A DNA stretch of 64,000 bases from Pseudomonas abietaniphila. GTDB lineage: Bacteria > Pseudomonadota > Gammaproteobacteria > Pseudomonadales > Pseudomonadaceae. A program made the position numbers and the translations under genes. The stretch lies in the NCBI RefSeq assembly GCF_039697315.1, contig NZ_CP155619.1, positions 4,154,001 to 4,218,000 of the forward strand, read 5' to 3'. The notes under the pieces were generated by a model. It searched no databases. It saw only the letters and a program-made list of their open reading frames with translations, and was not told the origin of the DNA. Positions 17,591-25,580 of the stretch are shown piece by piece (position 1 is the stretch's first letter; each line of letters starts with the position of its first letter).

Positions 17591-18885
17591 CAAGCGATCC
17601 CTCGCAGGGCGGTGACAGTCGGTGTATGGACGCAGAGGACGTTCAGGCAGGCTTGCTGCAGTTTTTCCAGACCCAGGGTCAGGGTGTTTGCGTCGATGGT
17701 CAGAGGTGGCATCAGCTTCAGCACCTCGCTTTGCGGACCGCAGGTTTCCACCAGCAGCCCGTGTTCGAGACAGGCGCTGACGAGTCGGGTGGCGATGTCG
17801 GGGTCACTGAATTTCAGGCCCATGAACAGGCCGCGTCCCACGACCTGCGCCGTGCCGGGCGAGGTCTGCGCAACCAGCGTGTCCAGTGCCGTGCGGATCA
17901 GCCGCGAGTACACGCCGATGGTGTCTTGCAGCCGGGTGTCCTGCCAGTAATCCAGTGCCGCGCAAGCCGTGACGAACGCCGGGTTGCTGCCCCGAAAGGT
18001 GCCGTTGTGTTCGCCGGGCGCCCAGCAGTCGTGCTCGGGTTTGATCAGCACCAGCGACATGGGCAGGCCGTAACCGCTGATGGATTTCGACAGGCAGACA
18101 ATGTCCGGCGAAATGCCCGCAGGCTCGAAGCTGAAAAAGCTGCCGGTGCGCCCGCAGCCTGCCTGGATATCATCGACGATCAGCAGTGCGCCGAGGTCTT
18201 TGCACAGTTGCTCGATCCGTTTTAGCCAGTGCGTCGAGGCACAGTTCAAACCCCCTTCGCCCTGAACGGTTTCGAGGATGATCGCCGCCGGTTTTTCGTA
18301 GCCGCTGCCAGCGGTGCTGTAGAGCGTTGCGATGATGTCGGCGCTGTCGATGTCCGGGCCGAAGAAACCGTCGTACGGCAGGCGCACCACATTCGACAAT
18401 TCGACGCCGCCCGCACTCCGCTTGTCGCCGTTGGCGGTCGCGGCCAGTGCGCCGAGTGAGACGCCGTGAAACGCGTGGGTAAACGCCGCGACAGTGGATC
18501 GTCCGGTGGCTTTGCGCGCCAGCTTCAACGCGGCTTCCACGGCATTTGTTCCGGTCGGGCCAGTGAATTGCAGTTTGTAGTGCATGCCACGAGGTTTGAG
18601 GATCACCTGCTCGAAGCGCTCGATGAACCGGGATTTTGCGTCACTGTGAAAGTCCAGCGTGTTGGTCACGCCGTCCTGTTCGATGTACGCCAGCAGCTGT
18701 TTTTTCAGGTGCGGGTTGTTGTGCCCGTAGTTCAGGGAACCCGCGCCGGCAAAGAAGTCGACATAGCTCAGGCCCTGGACGTCGGTGAGGGTCGCGCCGC
18801 GTCCGGTGGCGAATACCACGTCGCAGTCCCGGCAATAGGAACGCACGTTGGATTCAAGCTGGTAGATGGAAGTCGAGGTGTTCAT
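17590..18885 (-). CDS. Class III aminotransferase, diaminobutyrate-2-oxoglutarate (EctB-like) type
   Basis: A 431-residue PLP enzyme. Lys267 in CLSKSISGYGLP forms the Schiff base, VDDIQAGCGRTG holds the PLP-binding Asp, and GPTGTNAVEAALKLARKATGR is the diaminobutyrate/EctB signature region. It likely makes L-2,4-diaminobutyrate from aspartate semialdehyde, or handles a related omega-amino acid. The start at 18885 (MNTSTSIYQLESNVRSYCR) has GGA 7 nt upstream; the 18918 frame is longer by 11 residues. No ectA or ectC is nearby, so ectoine is not the product. It is coupled to the HDO gene downstream. Confidence 0.88.
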   Translation of the reverse strand: MNTSTSIYQLESNVRSYCRDCDVVFATGRGATLTDVQGLSYVDFFAGAGSLNYGHNNPHLKKQLLAYIEQDGVTNTLDFHSDAKSRFIERFEQVILKPRGMHYKLQFTGPTGTNAVEAALKLARKATGRSTVAAFTHAFHGVSLGALAATANGDKRSAGGVELSNVVRLPYDGFFGPDIDSADIIATLYSTAGSGYEKPAAIILETVQGEGGLNCASTHWLKRIEQLCKDLGALLIVDDIQAGCGRTGSFFSFEPAGISPDIVCLSKSISGYGLPMSLVLIKPEHDCWAPGEHNGTFRGSNPAFVTACAALDYWQDTRLQDTIGVYSRLIRTALDTLVAQTSPGTAQVVGRGLFMGLKFSDPDIATRLVSACLEHGLLVETCGPQSEVLKLMPPLTIDANTLTLGLEKLQQACLNVLCVHTPTVTALRGIA

Positions 18886-18907
18886 AGGTTCCGTCCCGTG
18901 CAGCGCG

Positions 18908-19573
18908 TCAGCCTGCATTGCGCATCATGATGTAGTTGCCCAACCCGTTTTCCTGGCCATAAAAGATCGACAGCATGTCTTTGATGTCCAGGTGCAGGAC
19001 CGTGCATTCGGAGGCCTCTTTGAGCTCATCGCGAAAGCGGATATTCAGGTCCTTGAAGCCCATCTGCACCAGCGCCTTGATGGGCGTGGTTCGGGTGTCG
19101 AGGAAGCAGTTGGCGAGCACGTTGTAGTTCTTCTCCTTGAGGCAGTGATGCAGGGCGGCTTTCACCAGCGCGGCAAAGACGCCGTGGGGATAGGCGGCAA
19201 ACTTCTGATCGCGGTAGCGCGCAGGGACCATCAGTCTCGCGCACTCCACCAGCGACCCTTGCGCGGCGTGGCGCAGTGGCGTGATGTCGATGAAATTCTC
19301 CACCGGCAAGCCCTGCGCACTGTCGATCACCATGCGCATGACGCCGACCGGTTCGCCTTCGCTGCCGGTGGCCAGCAGGTACACCGACGAGGCGTGAAAG
19401 CGATCGTTGCGTGGGTCGGTGTTGGTTTCATCCAGCCAGCCCAGTTCTTCTTTGTAGACTTCCTCCCAGATCGCCTGGACCTTGGCCAGGTCCGGTTCGG
19501 TGCTGGCGATATAGACCTGATTGGTGCGCCGCGTCGGCACCGGGAAATCAAGTGGCAGCGTTGATGTGGTCAT
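18908..19573 (-). CDS. GNAT-fold N-acyltransferase, FeeM/autoinducer-synthase-like
   Basis: A 221-residue protein with the acyltransferase core EPVGVMRMVIDSAQGLPVEN, LVECARLMVPARYRDQKFA and FAALVKAALHHCLKEKNYNVL. The E-x-x-R-L-x-V-x-x-x-Y/F-R motif resembles N-acyl amino acid synthases (FeeM, exosortase-associated) and acyl-homoserine lactone synthases. It would transfer a fatty acyl or other acyl group to an amino group, plausibly the aminotransferase product. It overlaps the MFS gene by 26 nt and is 22 nt from the aminotransferase. A GNAT of other specificity cannot be excluded. Confidence 0.72.
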   Translation of the reverse strand: MTTSTLPLDFPVPTRRTNQVYIASTEPDLAKVQAIWEEVYKEELGWLDETNTDPRNDRFHASSVYLLATGSEGEPVGVMRMVIDSAQGLPVENFIDITPLRHAAQGSLVECARLMVPARYRDQKFAAYPHGVFAALVKAALHHCLKEKNYNVLANCFLDTRTTPIKALVQMGFKDLNIRFRDELKEASECTVLHLDIKDMLSIFYGQENGLGNYIMMRNAG

Positions 19574-20816
19574 AGTGCGAACCCCAGAGTTTGTAGGTAT
19601 ACGAGATGACGGCGATGGCCAGGATCATGACCGTCGCGGTGATGACGCCCACCGAAGTGGCTTCCCAGTACTCGAGCAGCGTGCCCAGCAGAAACGATCC
19701 GACCGGGTTGCCGCCCATGAAGAACAGCATCAGCAGCGCCAGCACTTGCGCCTTGTTGCGCGCGGGGGCGTTTTCCTGAATCAGGGTCTGGCCCATGCTC
19801 AGCGCGATGCCGCCCAGAAACCCCCATCCAGACAGCAGCGTGAGCAGCAGCCAGCGGTTGAACACGTAGGGCATGACGACCAGGACAAGCGAGGCCAAAA
19901 CGCAGCTCACGATCAGCATGCGTGGCTTGTTCTGCACGCCGCCGGCGAGCACCAGCGTGGCGATGGATGCGATCAGTCCGACCATGAACACGATGTTCGC
20001 GGTCGCCAGCAAAGAGGCGTCGTAGTCTGTCAGTTGAGACAGGTGCAGCGGCATGACGACGAAGTACGAACCCAGGAAAAACACCCCGATCAGCCCGTTG
20101 AGCAACAGCACCGGAAAGATCACCGGGTGTTTCACCGAGAAGCGAAAGGCCTCGCGGGTTTCGGTCAGCAGGTCCGACTGCGGCTTGGCCAAGGTGGTCG
20201 TGGAGATCCGTGCCACTGAAACGGAAGCGGTCAGAAACAGCACCGCCAGCAGCAGGAACATCACGCTGACGCCGAGCCACGACACCAGTCCGCCAAGGGC
20301 ATAACCCATCACCTGAATGCCGAACTCGATGCCGATATTGATCGTGACGATTTTCTGCAACTGCCGCTGGCCGAGCACGTTGAGCCAGGCTTCCCGGGCC
20401 GGTGCGCAGAAGGCGGAAAGTACGCCGAACAGCAGCGAGTACATCAGCACCATTGAATAGCTCAGCGAACCTTGAAAGCACCAGGCCGCGAATAGCAACG
20501 CGACCATCGCGGCGATCAGGTAGAGGCGCGTCAGCAGGCGACGCAGCGGATGCCGGTCCGCCAGGTAGCCGCCGTAAATCACCAGCGCCAGCACCGGGAG
20601 CATCAGGCACATCTGCGCCACGCCGAATTGAAAGGGCGAGGCATGAAGAACGCTGATCAGCACCCAGGGCAGGAAGATGCTCTGAATGCCCACGCAGATG
20701 AACCACAGGCCCGATCCTGTCAGGAACAGACCGATGTCGCGGGTTTCGTGAAGGCGGGTTGTCGCGTTCAAGGCACTTACCTCGGTGTGGCCCTCGCGTA
20801 CGAGGGCCGTTGTCAT
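19548..20816 (-). CDS. MFS transporter, probable product exporter
   Basis: A 422-residue major facilitator with 10 to 12 hydrophobic segments, resembling the enterobactin exporter/MFS-3 group (loop DRHPLRRLLTRLYLIAAM, and VLALLMLFFMGGNPVGSFLLGTLLE near the C terminus). The frame runs to 21254, but the true start is the ATG at 20816, which overlaps the ThiF-like stop (TGATG). Placement between biosynthetic genes with overlapping ends suggests export of the pathway product or self-protection. Confidence 0.88.
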   Translation of the reverse strand: MTTALVREGHTEVSALNATTRLHETRDIGLFLTGSGLWFICVGIQSIFLPWVLISVLHASPFQFGVAQMCLMLPVLALVIYGGYLADRHPLRRLLTRLYLIAAMVALLFAAWCFQGSLSYSMVLMYSLLFGVLSAFCAPAREAWLNVLGQRQLQKIVTINIGIEFGIQVMGYALGGLVSWLGVSVMFLLLAVLFLTASVSVARISTTTLAKPQSDLLTETREAFRFSVKHPVIFPVLLLNGLIGVFFLGSYFVVMPLHLSQLTDYDASLLATANIVFMVGLIASIATLVLAGGVQNKPRMLIVSCVLASLVLVVMPYVFNRWLLLTLLSGWGFLGGIALSMGQTLIQENAPARNKAQVLALLMLFFMGGNPVGSFLLGTLLEYWEATSVGVITATVMILAIAVISYTYKLWGSHYDHINAAT

Positions 20817-21745
20817 CAGGCAACGTTGAAGTGCTTCTGGTGTTCGTCCGGGTTGGCCCACTCGCCGTTGAACTCGTAGATCCCGTTGTCGAAGGTCGAG
20901 CCGTCGAACCAGTAGTACTTGGGCATGGCGGGCAGCGGTGTGCTGTAAGGCGCGCCTTCCAGGTCGCAGAGCATCAGGGTCGAGCGGCAGAGGATCAGGT
21001 AGTGGGAGGCGGTGGGTGCGATGGACAGGATCGGCACGTTGCCGGTGTCCTGCATCCAGCCGTAGATGTCCGGGATGCTCGGGAAACGTGGCTGATAGGA
21101 CGCCTGCAGCTTCACCAGCTTGTCGACGAGGTCGGGAGTCATCTGCACGTCTTCGGGAATCCCGTAGAAGTCCTCCAGGGTCAAACCGTCCTTTTCGAAC
21201 TTGTAGATGTTCGCGCCCCAGCCGACCACCGACGACGCGAGCATGCCTTTGCACTTCTCCGATTTGCGGTAGGCGCGGTGCAGGGCATACCGTTCGCCGA
21301 TGCTGTAGAAATCCATCTGGTCGAGCACCAGGTCGCAGTTCTCCACGAACGCGTCGGCGGTGTGTTTCTGGATGCCTTCCGGAAACACTTCGATGGTCAC
21401 GTCGCCGGCCAGCTTGTGGACTTCCTCGGCCACCACCAAAGCCTTGTTACGGCCGACGGTGTTCACGGAGGCGCCGAACTGGCGGTTGATGTTGCTGATC
21501 TCGAAAGAATCCGGGTCGGCGATCTTGATATGGCGCACGCCCAGTCGGGCCAGCCCCAGCGCAACGGCGCCGCCAATGCCGCCTGCGCCTGCCACGCCGA
21601 CCACCGCATTGGACAGCTTGGCCTGATTGGCGACCTGCTCAAGCACGGTGTTGCCCAGGAAGCAGCCGCTGCGGGACACCCGTTCGTCGTAGATTTTTTG
21701 GTTGAGGACGCCTTCCAGCGTCACGATGCGTGCTTTCTTCAGCAT
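20816..21745 (-). CDS. ThiF/MoeB/HesA-family (E1-like) adenylyltransferase
   Basis: A 309-residue protein with a Rossmann ATP-binding core: VAGAGGIGG at residues 51-59, acidic D77/D79, SNINRQFG at 84-91 (the Arg/Gln box), K101 and D142. These are the E1 residues that adenylate a C-terminal carboxylate. The zinc-binding CxxC pairs of ThiF and MoeB are absent, and about 100 C-terminal residues differ from thiamin enzymes. No ThiS/MoaD-like gene is adjacent. AAGGAG precedes the ATG by 7 nt, 15 nt after the upstream hydrolase stop. It could activate a peptide or small acid, as MccB does. Confidence 0.85.
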   Translation of the reverse strand: MLKKARIVTLEGVLNQKIYDERVSRSGCFLGNTVLEQVANQAKLSNAVVGVAGAGGIGGAVALGLARLGVRHIKIADPDSFEISNINRQFGASVNTVGRNKALVVAEEVHKLAGDVTIEVFPEGIQKHTADAFVENCDLVLDQMDFYSIGERYALHRAYRKSEKCKGMLASSVVGWGANIYKFEKDGLTLEDFYGIPEDVQMTPDLVDKLVKLQASYQPRFPSIPDIYGWMQDTGNVPILSIAPTASHYLILCRSTLMLCDLEGAPYSTPLPAMPKYYWFDGSTFDNGIYEFNGEWANPDEHQKHFNVA

Positions 21746-21760
21746 GGTCTTGCTCCTTGA

Positions 21761-22870
21761 TTAATTGCGGCCGCCGCAGAAATTGCAGGTCAGTGCAAGC
21801 GGGGTATAGGGTCCGTCGAGGAATACTTGAACTTCGCGATACAGTTCAAAACGCTTCTTTTCAAACAACATGGCGTGCGTGCCTTTATCAATTAACACCG
21901 AGCGCTTACTGGGGGCGTTAGTCAGGTGGCTGTATAACCAGTCGGTGTCTTCGCGCGGGGTTAAAACATGGTCGTAATCTCCGCGTGTAATTAATACGGG
22001 TACTGTCACTTTGGCCGGGTCCCAATAAGTACCGTGCCAGGCGTCGTAGATATCCTGAGCGAATCCGCCGGGTACTTTTATCGTGCCTTGGCGGGTGCCG
22101 CGCTCTGACAGGGAGTCGCTCGGCCAATGCTTGATGAAGTCGTCTTCCAGCTGCACGTCGGTGCCTTGCGGGCGATCGTCTGTGAGCATGGCGAGGCGCT
22201 TGTCCATGGGGATTTCATAGAAGTTCAGGCTGGGTCGGTCAGCATTGCCGAACAGGCTTTTGATGACCGCCGGGTCGATGCCGTCGCGGCGCACGATGGG
22301 CGAGTTGAAGACCACTTTGTCCAGCTTTTCCGGGTGTGCCGTGACGTAATAGCCCACGGGAATCGCGCCTCGGGAGGTGGCGATGATCGTAAGTTTCCGG
22401 GCGCCGCTCTGCTTGAGGATGTAGTCGACCGTGGCGTCCAGCACGGGCACCAGGCTCTTGGCATTGCCCACCGGATCCTTAGTGGTGCCGGCGTCCGGCT
22501 TACGCATCTCGGGGTAGTCGTCGGAGCGGCCATAACCGGGCAGATCCACCACCCAGGCGTCGCGCCCGGAGTTGGCAACATCGCCAGACCAGGAATAACC
22601 ATCTATGGGATAACCGGCGGACAACTTGCCGGAAATCGTGGCGCCGTGAACAAATAAAACCACTTGGGATTCTTTGATCATTGCGCGATTCGGGCCACGG
22701 GCTTTGTCTTCCCATAGCGCGATATTAATCGGCGAGTCCGGCAGTTTGAATGTATGAAGTTTCGAACTTTCGGTAGCGACTGAAGTGGATGTTTTAACGG
22801 GTTCTACTTGTGCGGCAAAGGTCAATGTACAGGCGAGTGAAAGCAATAAAGCGGTTGCAGTCCGTTTCAT
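21761..22870 (-). CDS. Secreted alpha/beta hydrolase with CxxC-GG-R-N C-terminal tail
   Basis: A 369-residue protein with a signal peptide (MKRTATALLLSLACTLTFAAQ). The alpha/beta fold is shown by VLFVHGATISG, VVDLPGYGRSD and the nucleophile elbow ATSRG with Ser166, where the usual first Gly is Ala; ITRGDYDH and GTHAMLF supply Asp and His. The last eight residues are CNFCGGRN. It is the first gene of the operon, with 15 nt to the ThiF-like gene. Base composition is more AT-rich than its neighbours around 21880-22100 and 22600-22850. It may be an esterase, lactonase or deacylase acting in the periplasm on the pathway product. Confidence 0.82.
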   Translation of the reverse strand: MKRTATALLLSLACTLTFAAQVEPVKTSTSVATESSKLHTFKLPDSPINIALWEDKARGPNRAMIKESQVVLFVHGATISGKLSAGYPIDGYSWSGDVANSGRDAWVVDLPGYGRSDDYPEMRKPDAGTTKDPVGNAKSLVPVLDATVDYILKQSGARKLTIIATSRGAIPVGYYVTAHPEKLDKVVFNSPIVRRDGIDPAVIKSLFGNADRPSLNFYEIPMDKRLAMLTDDRPQGTDVQLEDDFIKHWPSDSLSERGTRQGTIKVPGGFAQDIYDAWHGTYWDPAKVTVPVLITRGDYDHVLTPREDTDWLYSHLTNAPSKRSVLIDKGTHAMLFEKKRFELYREVQVFLDGPYTPLALTCNFCGGRN

Positions 22871-23015
22871 GGAAGGGCGTCCAGGGCGTTAGGTGGGGCA
22901 AGACTTTCACGATCCCCGGCCCCTGTCTGTTCACGTTTTTTTAAACGGATTAATTTTTTCTGAATGGGTAATCACCGGCCCGGCACTTAATCTTGCGTTC
23001 AGGGGGAATTCATCC
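22871..23015. promoter_or_regulatory. Divergent promoter region of the biosynthetic operon and PEP mutase-like gene
   Basis: The 145 nt between the hydrolase and PEP mutase-like starts are AT-rich in the middle (a run of seven T at 22939-22946 and ATTAATTTTTT at 22951-22961). Both transcripts must start here. No clear palindrome or regulator box was identified. Confidence 0.45.
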
Positions 23016-23834
23016 ATGAATGCGAGCAAACGATTCAACGACTTACACCGGCCTGACAGCCCACTCTTCGTGATGCCCAACGCGTGGTGCGAGGGGAGTG
23101 CGCGTCTGATCGAGCAACTGGGTTATCCGAGTGTGGGGACCACCAGCGCGGGCATTGCCTTTACGCGCGGGTACCGCGACTCGTCGCCCGCCATGGACGA
23201 CGAAATGAAGTTCGAGGCACTGGACCGCATCGTGCGCGCGGTCCAGATTCCTGTGAGCGCAGACCTTGAAAACGGTCTGGCAAGAACGCCGGAAGGGGTG
23301 GAAAGCAATTTTCGACGTATCTCGGACATGGGCTGCGGCGGCGCGTCCATCGAGGACATCGCCGATTACAGCAACCCGAAAGCGCCGGTCTTCTATTGCG
23401 TCGAGCAAGCCTGCGAGCGCGTAGGCGCGGCGTGTGAGGCAGTACGCACCCGCAATCCCCATTTCGTCGTGACCGCACGCACTGATTACCTGCTTGGGCA
23501 GAACGACTATTCATTGAGTGAAGTCATCAAGCGACTGGTGGCTTTTGAAGCGGCGGGCGCCGATTGCCTGTTCGCGCCCGGGTTGCGCAGCATGGAAGAC
23601 CTGAAGACTGTGCAGAGCGAGTTGTTCAAACCGATCAACGTCCTGCCGGCGCCGCGCATGACCATCGACCGTTTGCGGGCGGCTGGCATTCAACGGGTCA
23701 GCCTGGGCAGCTCGCTCTTTCGCGCGGCCTATAAGCAAATCTCGATGGTGTTGGCAGAGCTGGATCAACTGACCGGACTGGATTATATGCAGCGGGCGCT
23801 GCCGTTGGAGCATCTGGACAAGGTCATGCGTTGA
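23016..23834 (+). CDS. Isocitrate lyase/PEP mutase superfamily protein
   Basis: A 272-residue TIM-barrel enzyme: LFVMPNAWCEGSARLIEQLGYPSVGTTSAG at the start, VSADLENGLARTPEGV near residue 80, GGASIEDIADYS near 108, VVTARTDYLL near 148. These match the non-PEP-mutase branch of the family (oxaloacetate decarboxylase or carboxy-PEP-mutase-like); the EDKxxxxN loop of true PEP mutase and the KKCGH of isocitrate lyases are missing. AGGGGG lies 9 nt before the ATG at 23016. It is divergent from the biosynthetic operon and may supply or remove a small keto acid. Confidence 0.82.
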   Translation: MNASKRFNDLHRPDSPLFVMPNAWCEGSARLIEQLGYPSVGTTSAGIAFTRGYRDSSPAMDDEMKFEALDRIVRAVQIPVSADLENGLARTPEGVESNFRRISDMGCGGASIEDIADYSNPKAPVFYCVEQACERVGAACEAVRTRNPHFVVTARTDYLLGQNDYSLSEVIKRLVAFEAAGADCLFAPGLRSMEDLKTVQSELFKPINVLPAPRMTIDRLRAAGIQRVSLGSSLFRAAYKQISMVLAELDQLTGLDYMQRALPLEHLDKVMR

Positions 23835-24125
23835 AATGCGGTGGGTCAGTCACTTCCGGTGATGCTGACCCGCCGCCTTCGTCGGAGTGCCGCCCAGACC
23901 AAGCTCGCTCCCACCGGTTCTATGTCATCCACAACGTATCGGATCGACGCGAAACCTGTAGGAGCAGTCGGAGGTTACGAGGGTCTGGGCCGCACTTCGG
24001 ACGAATGCGGTCGGTCAGGCACCCTCAATGGCGCTGACCCACCACATCCGTCGAAATACCGCCCACAACACTGGACCGCACTCCGGACGAACGCGGTGGT
24101 TCAGTCTCCCTTTTGATTCAGCCGA
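23835..24125. repeat. Gene-free stretch with decayed REP-like fragments
   Basis: The stretch holds a half-copy of the AGTCGGAGGTTACGA repeat (23963-23980) and several partial inverted words (GGGTCAG/CTGACCC; GGACGAATGCGG, GGACGAACGCGG). It looks like eroded REP material between convergent genes. No gene is seen. Confidence 0.5.
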
Positions 24126-24470
24126 TCACGCAAACACGAAATACTTGCGCACGGTTTCCACGACTTCCCACGTGCCTTTCATGCCCGGTTCGATGATGAA
24201 CTTGTCACCGGCTTTCAGGTGAATCGGGTCTTTGCCTTCCGGGGTGATGATGCAATAGCCTTCCTGGAAGTCGCAGTATTCCCACTTCACGTATTCCACA
24301 TACCATTTGCCCGGTGTGCAGATCCAGGTGCCCATGATCTTTTCACCGTCGGCACTGGTGTAGGCGTTGAGGTTGACAGTGTGCGGGTCGCCGCCGATGC
24401 GTTCCCATTTGCAGGCGTCGACGACGGGCAGTGGCGTGGTGTCGCGAAGAACGATGATCGGGTTGCTCAT
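24126..24470 (-). CDS. Cupin domain-containing protein (DUF861/EutQ-like)
   Basis: A 114-residue single cupin. The pattern MGTWICTPGKWYVEYVKWEYCDFQEGYCIITPEGKDPIHLKAGDKFIIEPGMKGTWEV matches the small cupin_3 family, with a conserved E-x-C-x-x-x-E-G segment and G-D-x-F-x-x-x-P-G. Such proteins are often ureidoglycolate-related or of unknown role. The start at 24470 has GGAG 6 nt upstream. It is 60 nt from the LysR gene on the same strand. Function not assigned. Confidence 0.85.
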   Translation of the reverse strand: MSNPIIVLRDTTPLPVVDACKWERIGGDPHTVNLNAYTSADGEKIMGTWICTPGKWYVEYVKWEYCDFQEGYCIITPEGKDPIHLKAGDKFIIEPGMKGTWEVVETVRKYFVFA

Positions 24471-24530
24471 GACAGCTCCAGAAAGGTGGCGAAAGTTGCG
24501 CTCGCACACCTTAGGGGCGCCGTTGCCGCG

Positions 24531-25454
24531 TCAGTTGTCTGAGCTCGACATCGGTGTGCCCAGAAACGCAGTTTCCGGGGTCAAATGGCGCAGCAACGCA
24601 TTGATGTATTCAGGCAGTCGGCCGAAATCAGGCGCGCACAGCAGCAGTGTACGGTCGGCCCACCGGTCGCTCAGCGGCACGCTTTTCAGTTGGTCGGCTT
24701 GCTGAAAGCGCTCGACGGCCGCTTGAGGCACGACACCCAGACCGGCGCCACGCACGACCATGCGCATCACCCCGTCGAAGCTCTCCGCGCGCACGCGGGT
24801 TTTCAGTCGACGGCCCAGGTGCAACGCCTGTTCTTCGAGGTAAATCGCCATGGCACTGTTGACCCCAAGCCCGACGAACTCGTGGTGCAGCGTCTGACTG
24901 AAGCGCAGGCTGTCGTGATCGGCCAGTGGATGGTTCGCCGGCATGATCAGCGTCAGCGGGTCAGTGCAGAACGGTACGGTTTGCAGGTCGCTGGCGTCGA
25001 CCGCGTCGGAAATGATGCCGATGTCAGCCGTGCCGTGACGCACCGCATGCAGAATACGCAGGCTGGGGTGTTCTTCCAGATGGAGGTCGATGTTGGGATG
25101 ACGGGCGAGAAAGTCGGCCAGACGTTCGGGCAGGTGTTCACTCAGCGCAGACGTGTTGCACAGCAGGCGAATCTGACCCTTGAAGCCTTGCGCGTAGTCG
25201 GTGAGGTCGGCTTGCAGGCGTTCGACCTGCTGCAGAATCAGCCGTGCATGTTGGGCCAGGGCCTTGCCTGCGGCGGTCGGCGTTACCCCGCGCCTGCCAC
25301 GTTCGAGCAGCGCGATGCCCAGTGAAGATTCCAGCCCTCGAATCCGCGCGCTGGCCGAGGCCAGAGACAGATGACTGTGCGCGGCACCCGCCGTGATGTT
25401 GCCGGCCTCGGTCACGTTGAGGAAAAGCTTCAGGTCAATCAGGTCGAAATGCAT
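24531..25454 (-). CDS. LysR family transcriptional regulator
   Basis: A 307-residue regulator with the N-terminal DNA-binding domain LKLFLNVTEAGNITAGAAHSHLSLASASARIRGLESSLGIALLERGRRG and a periplasmic-binding-like effector domain. The start is the ATG at 25454 with GGGAG 8 nt upstream. It is divergent from a TauE/SafE-family transporter gene (126 nt between starts). A LysR-transporter divergent pair usually means the regulator controls the transporter. Confidence 0.9.
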   Translation of the reverse strand: MHFDLIDLKLFLNVTEAGNITAGAAHSHLSLASASARIRGLESSLGIALLERGRRGVTPTAAGKALAQHARLILQQVERLQADLTDYAQGFKGQIRLLCNTSALSEHLPERLADFLARHPNIDLHLEEHPSLRILHAVRHGTADIGIISDAVDASDLQTVPFCTDPLTLIMPANHPLADHDSLRFSQTLHHEFVGLGVNSAMAIYLEEQALHLGRRLKTRVRAESFDGVMRMVVRGAGLGVVPQAAVERFQQADQLKSVPLSDRWADRTLLLCAPDFGRLPEYINALLRHLTPETAFLGTPMSSSDN

Positions 25455-25580
25455 GGGGTTTGCTCCCACAGGTTGAACGTCACGCGAAGGCGCAGTGCAA
25501 CATCAGGCTCTGTTAAAAGCGAAGGCTGAATCAATATATCGCAGATTTTCAAACCGGGCAGACCCGCGCAGGATGCGCCG

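Noticed and set aside
20817..21254. N-terminal extension of the MFS frame
   Set aside because: The extra 146 residues are Arg-rich and overlap the ThiF-like gene; the ATG at 20816 coupled to the ThiF stop is the sensible start.
16424..22870. Ectoine gene cluster
   Set aside because: Only an EctB-like aminotransferase is present; EctA and EctC are missing and the other enzymes do not fit ectoine.
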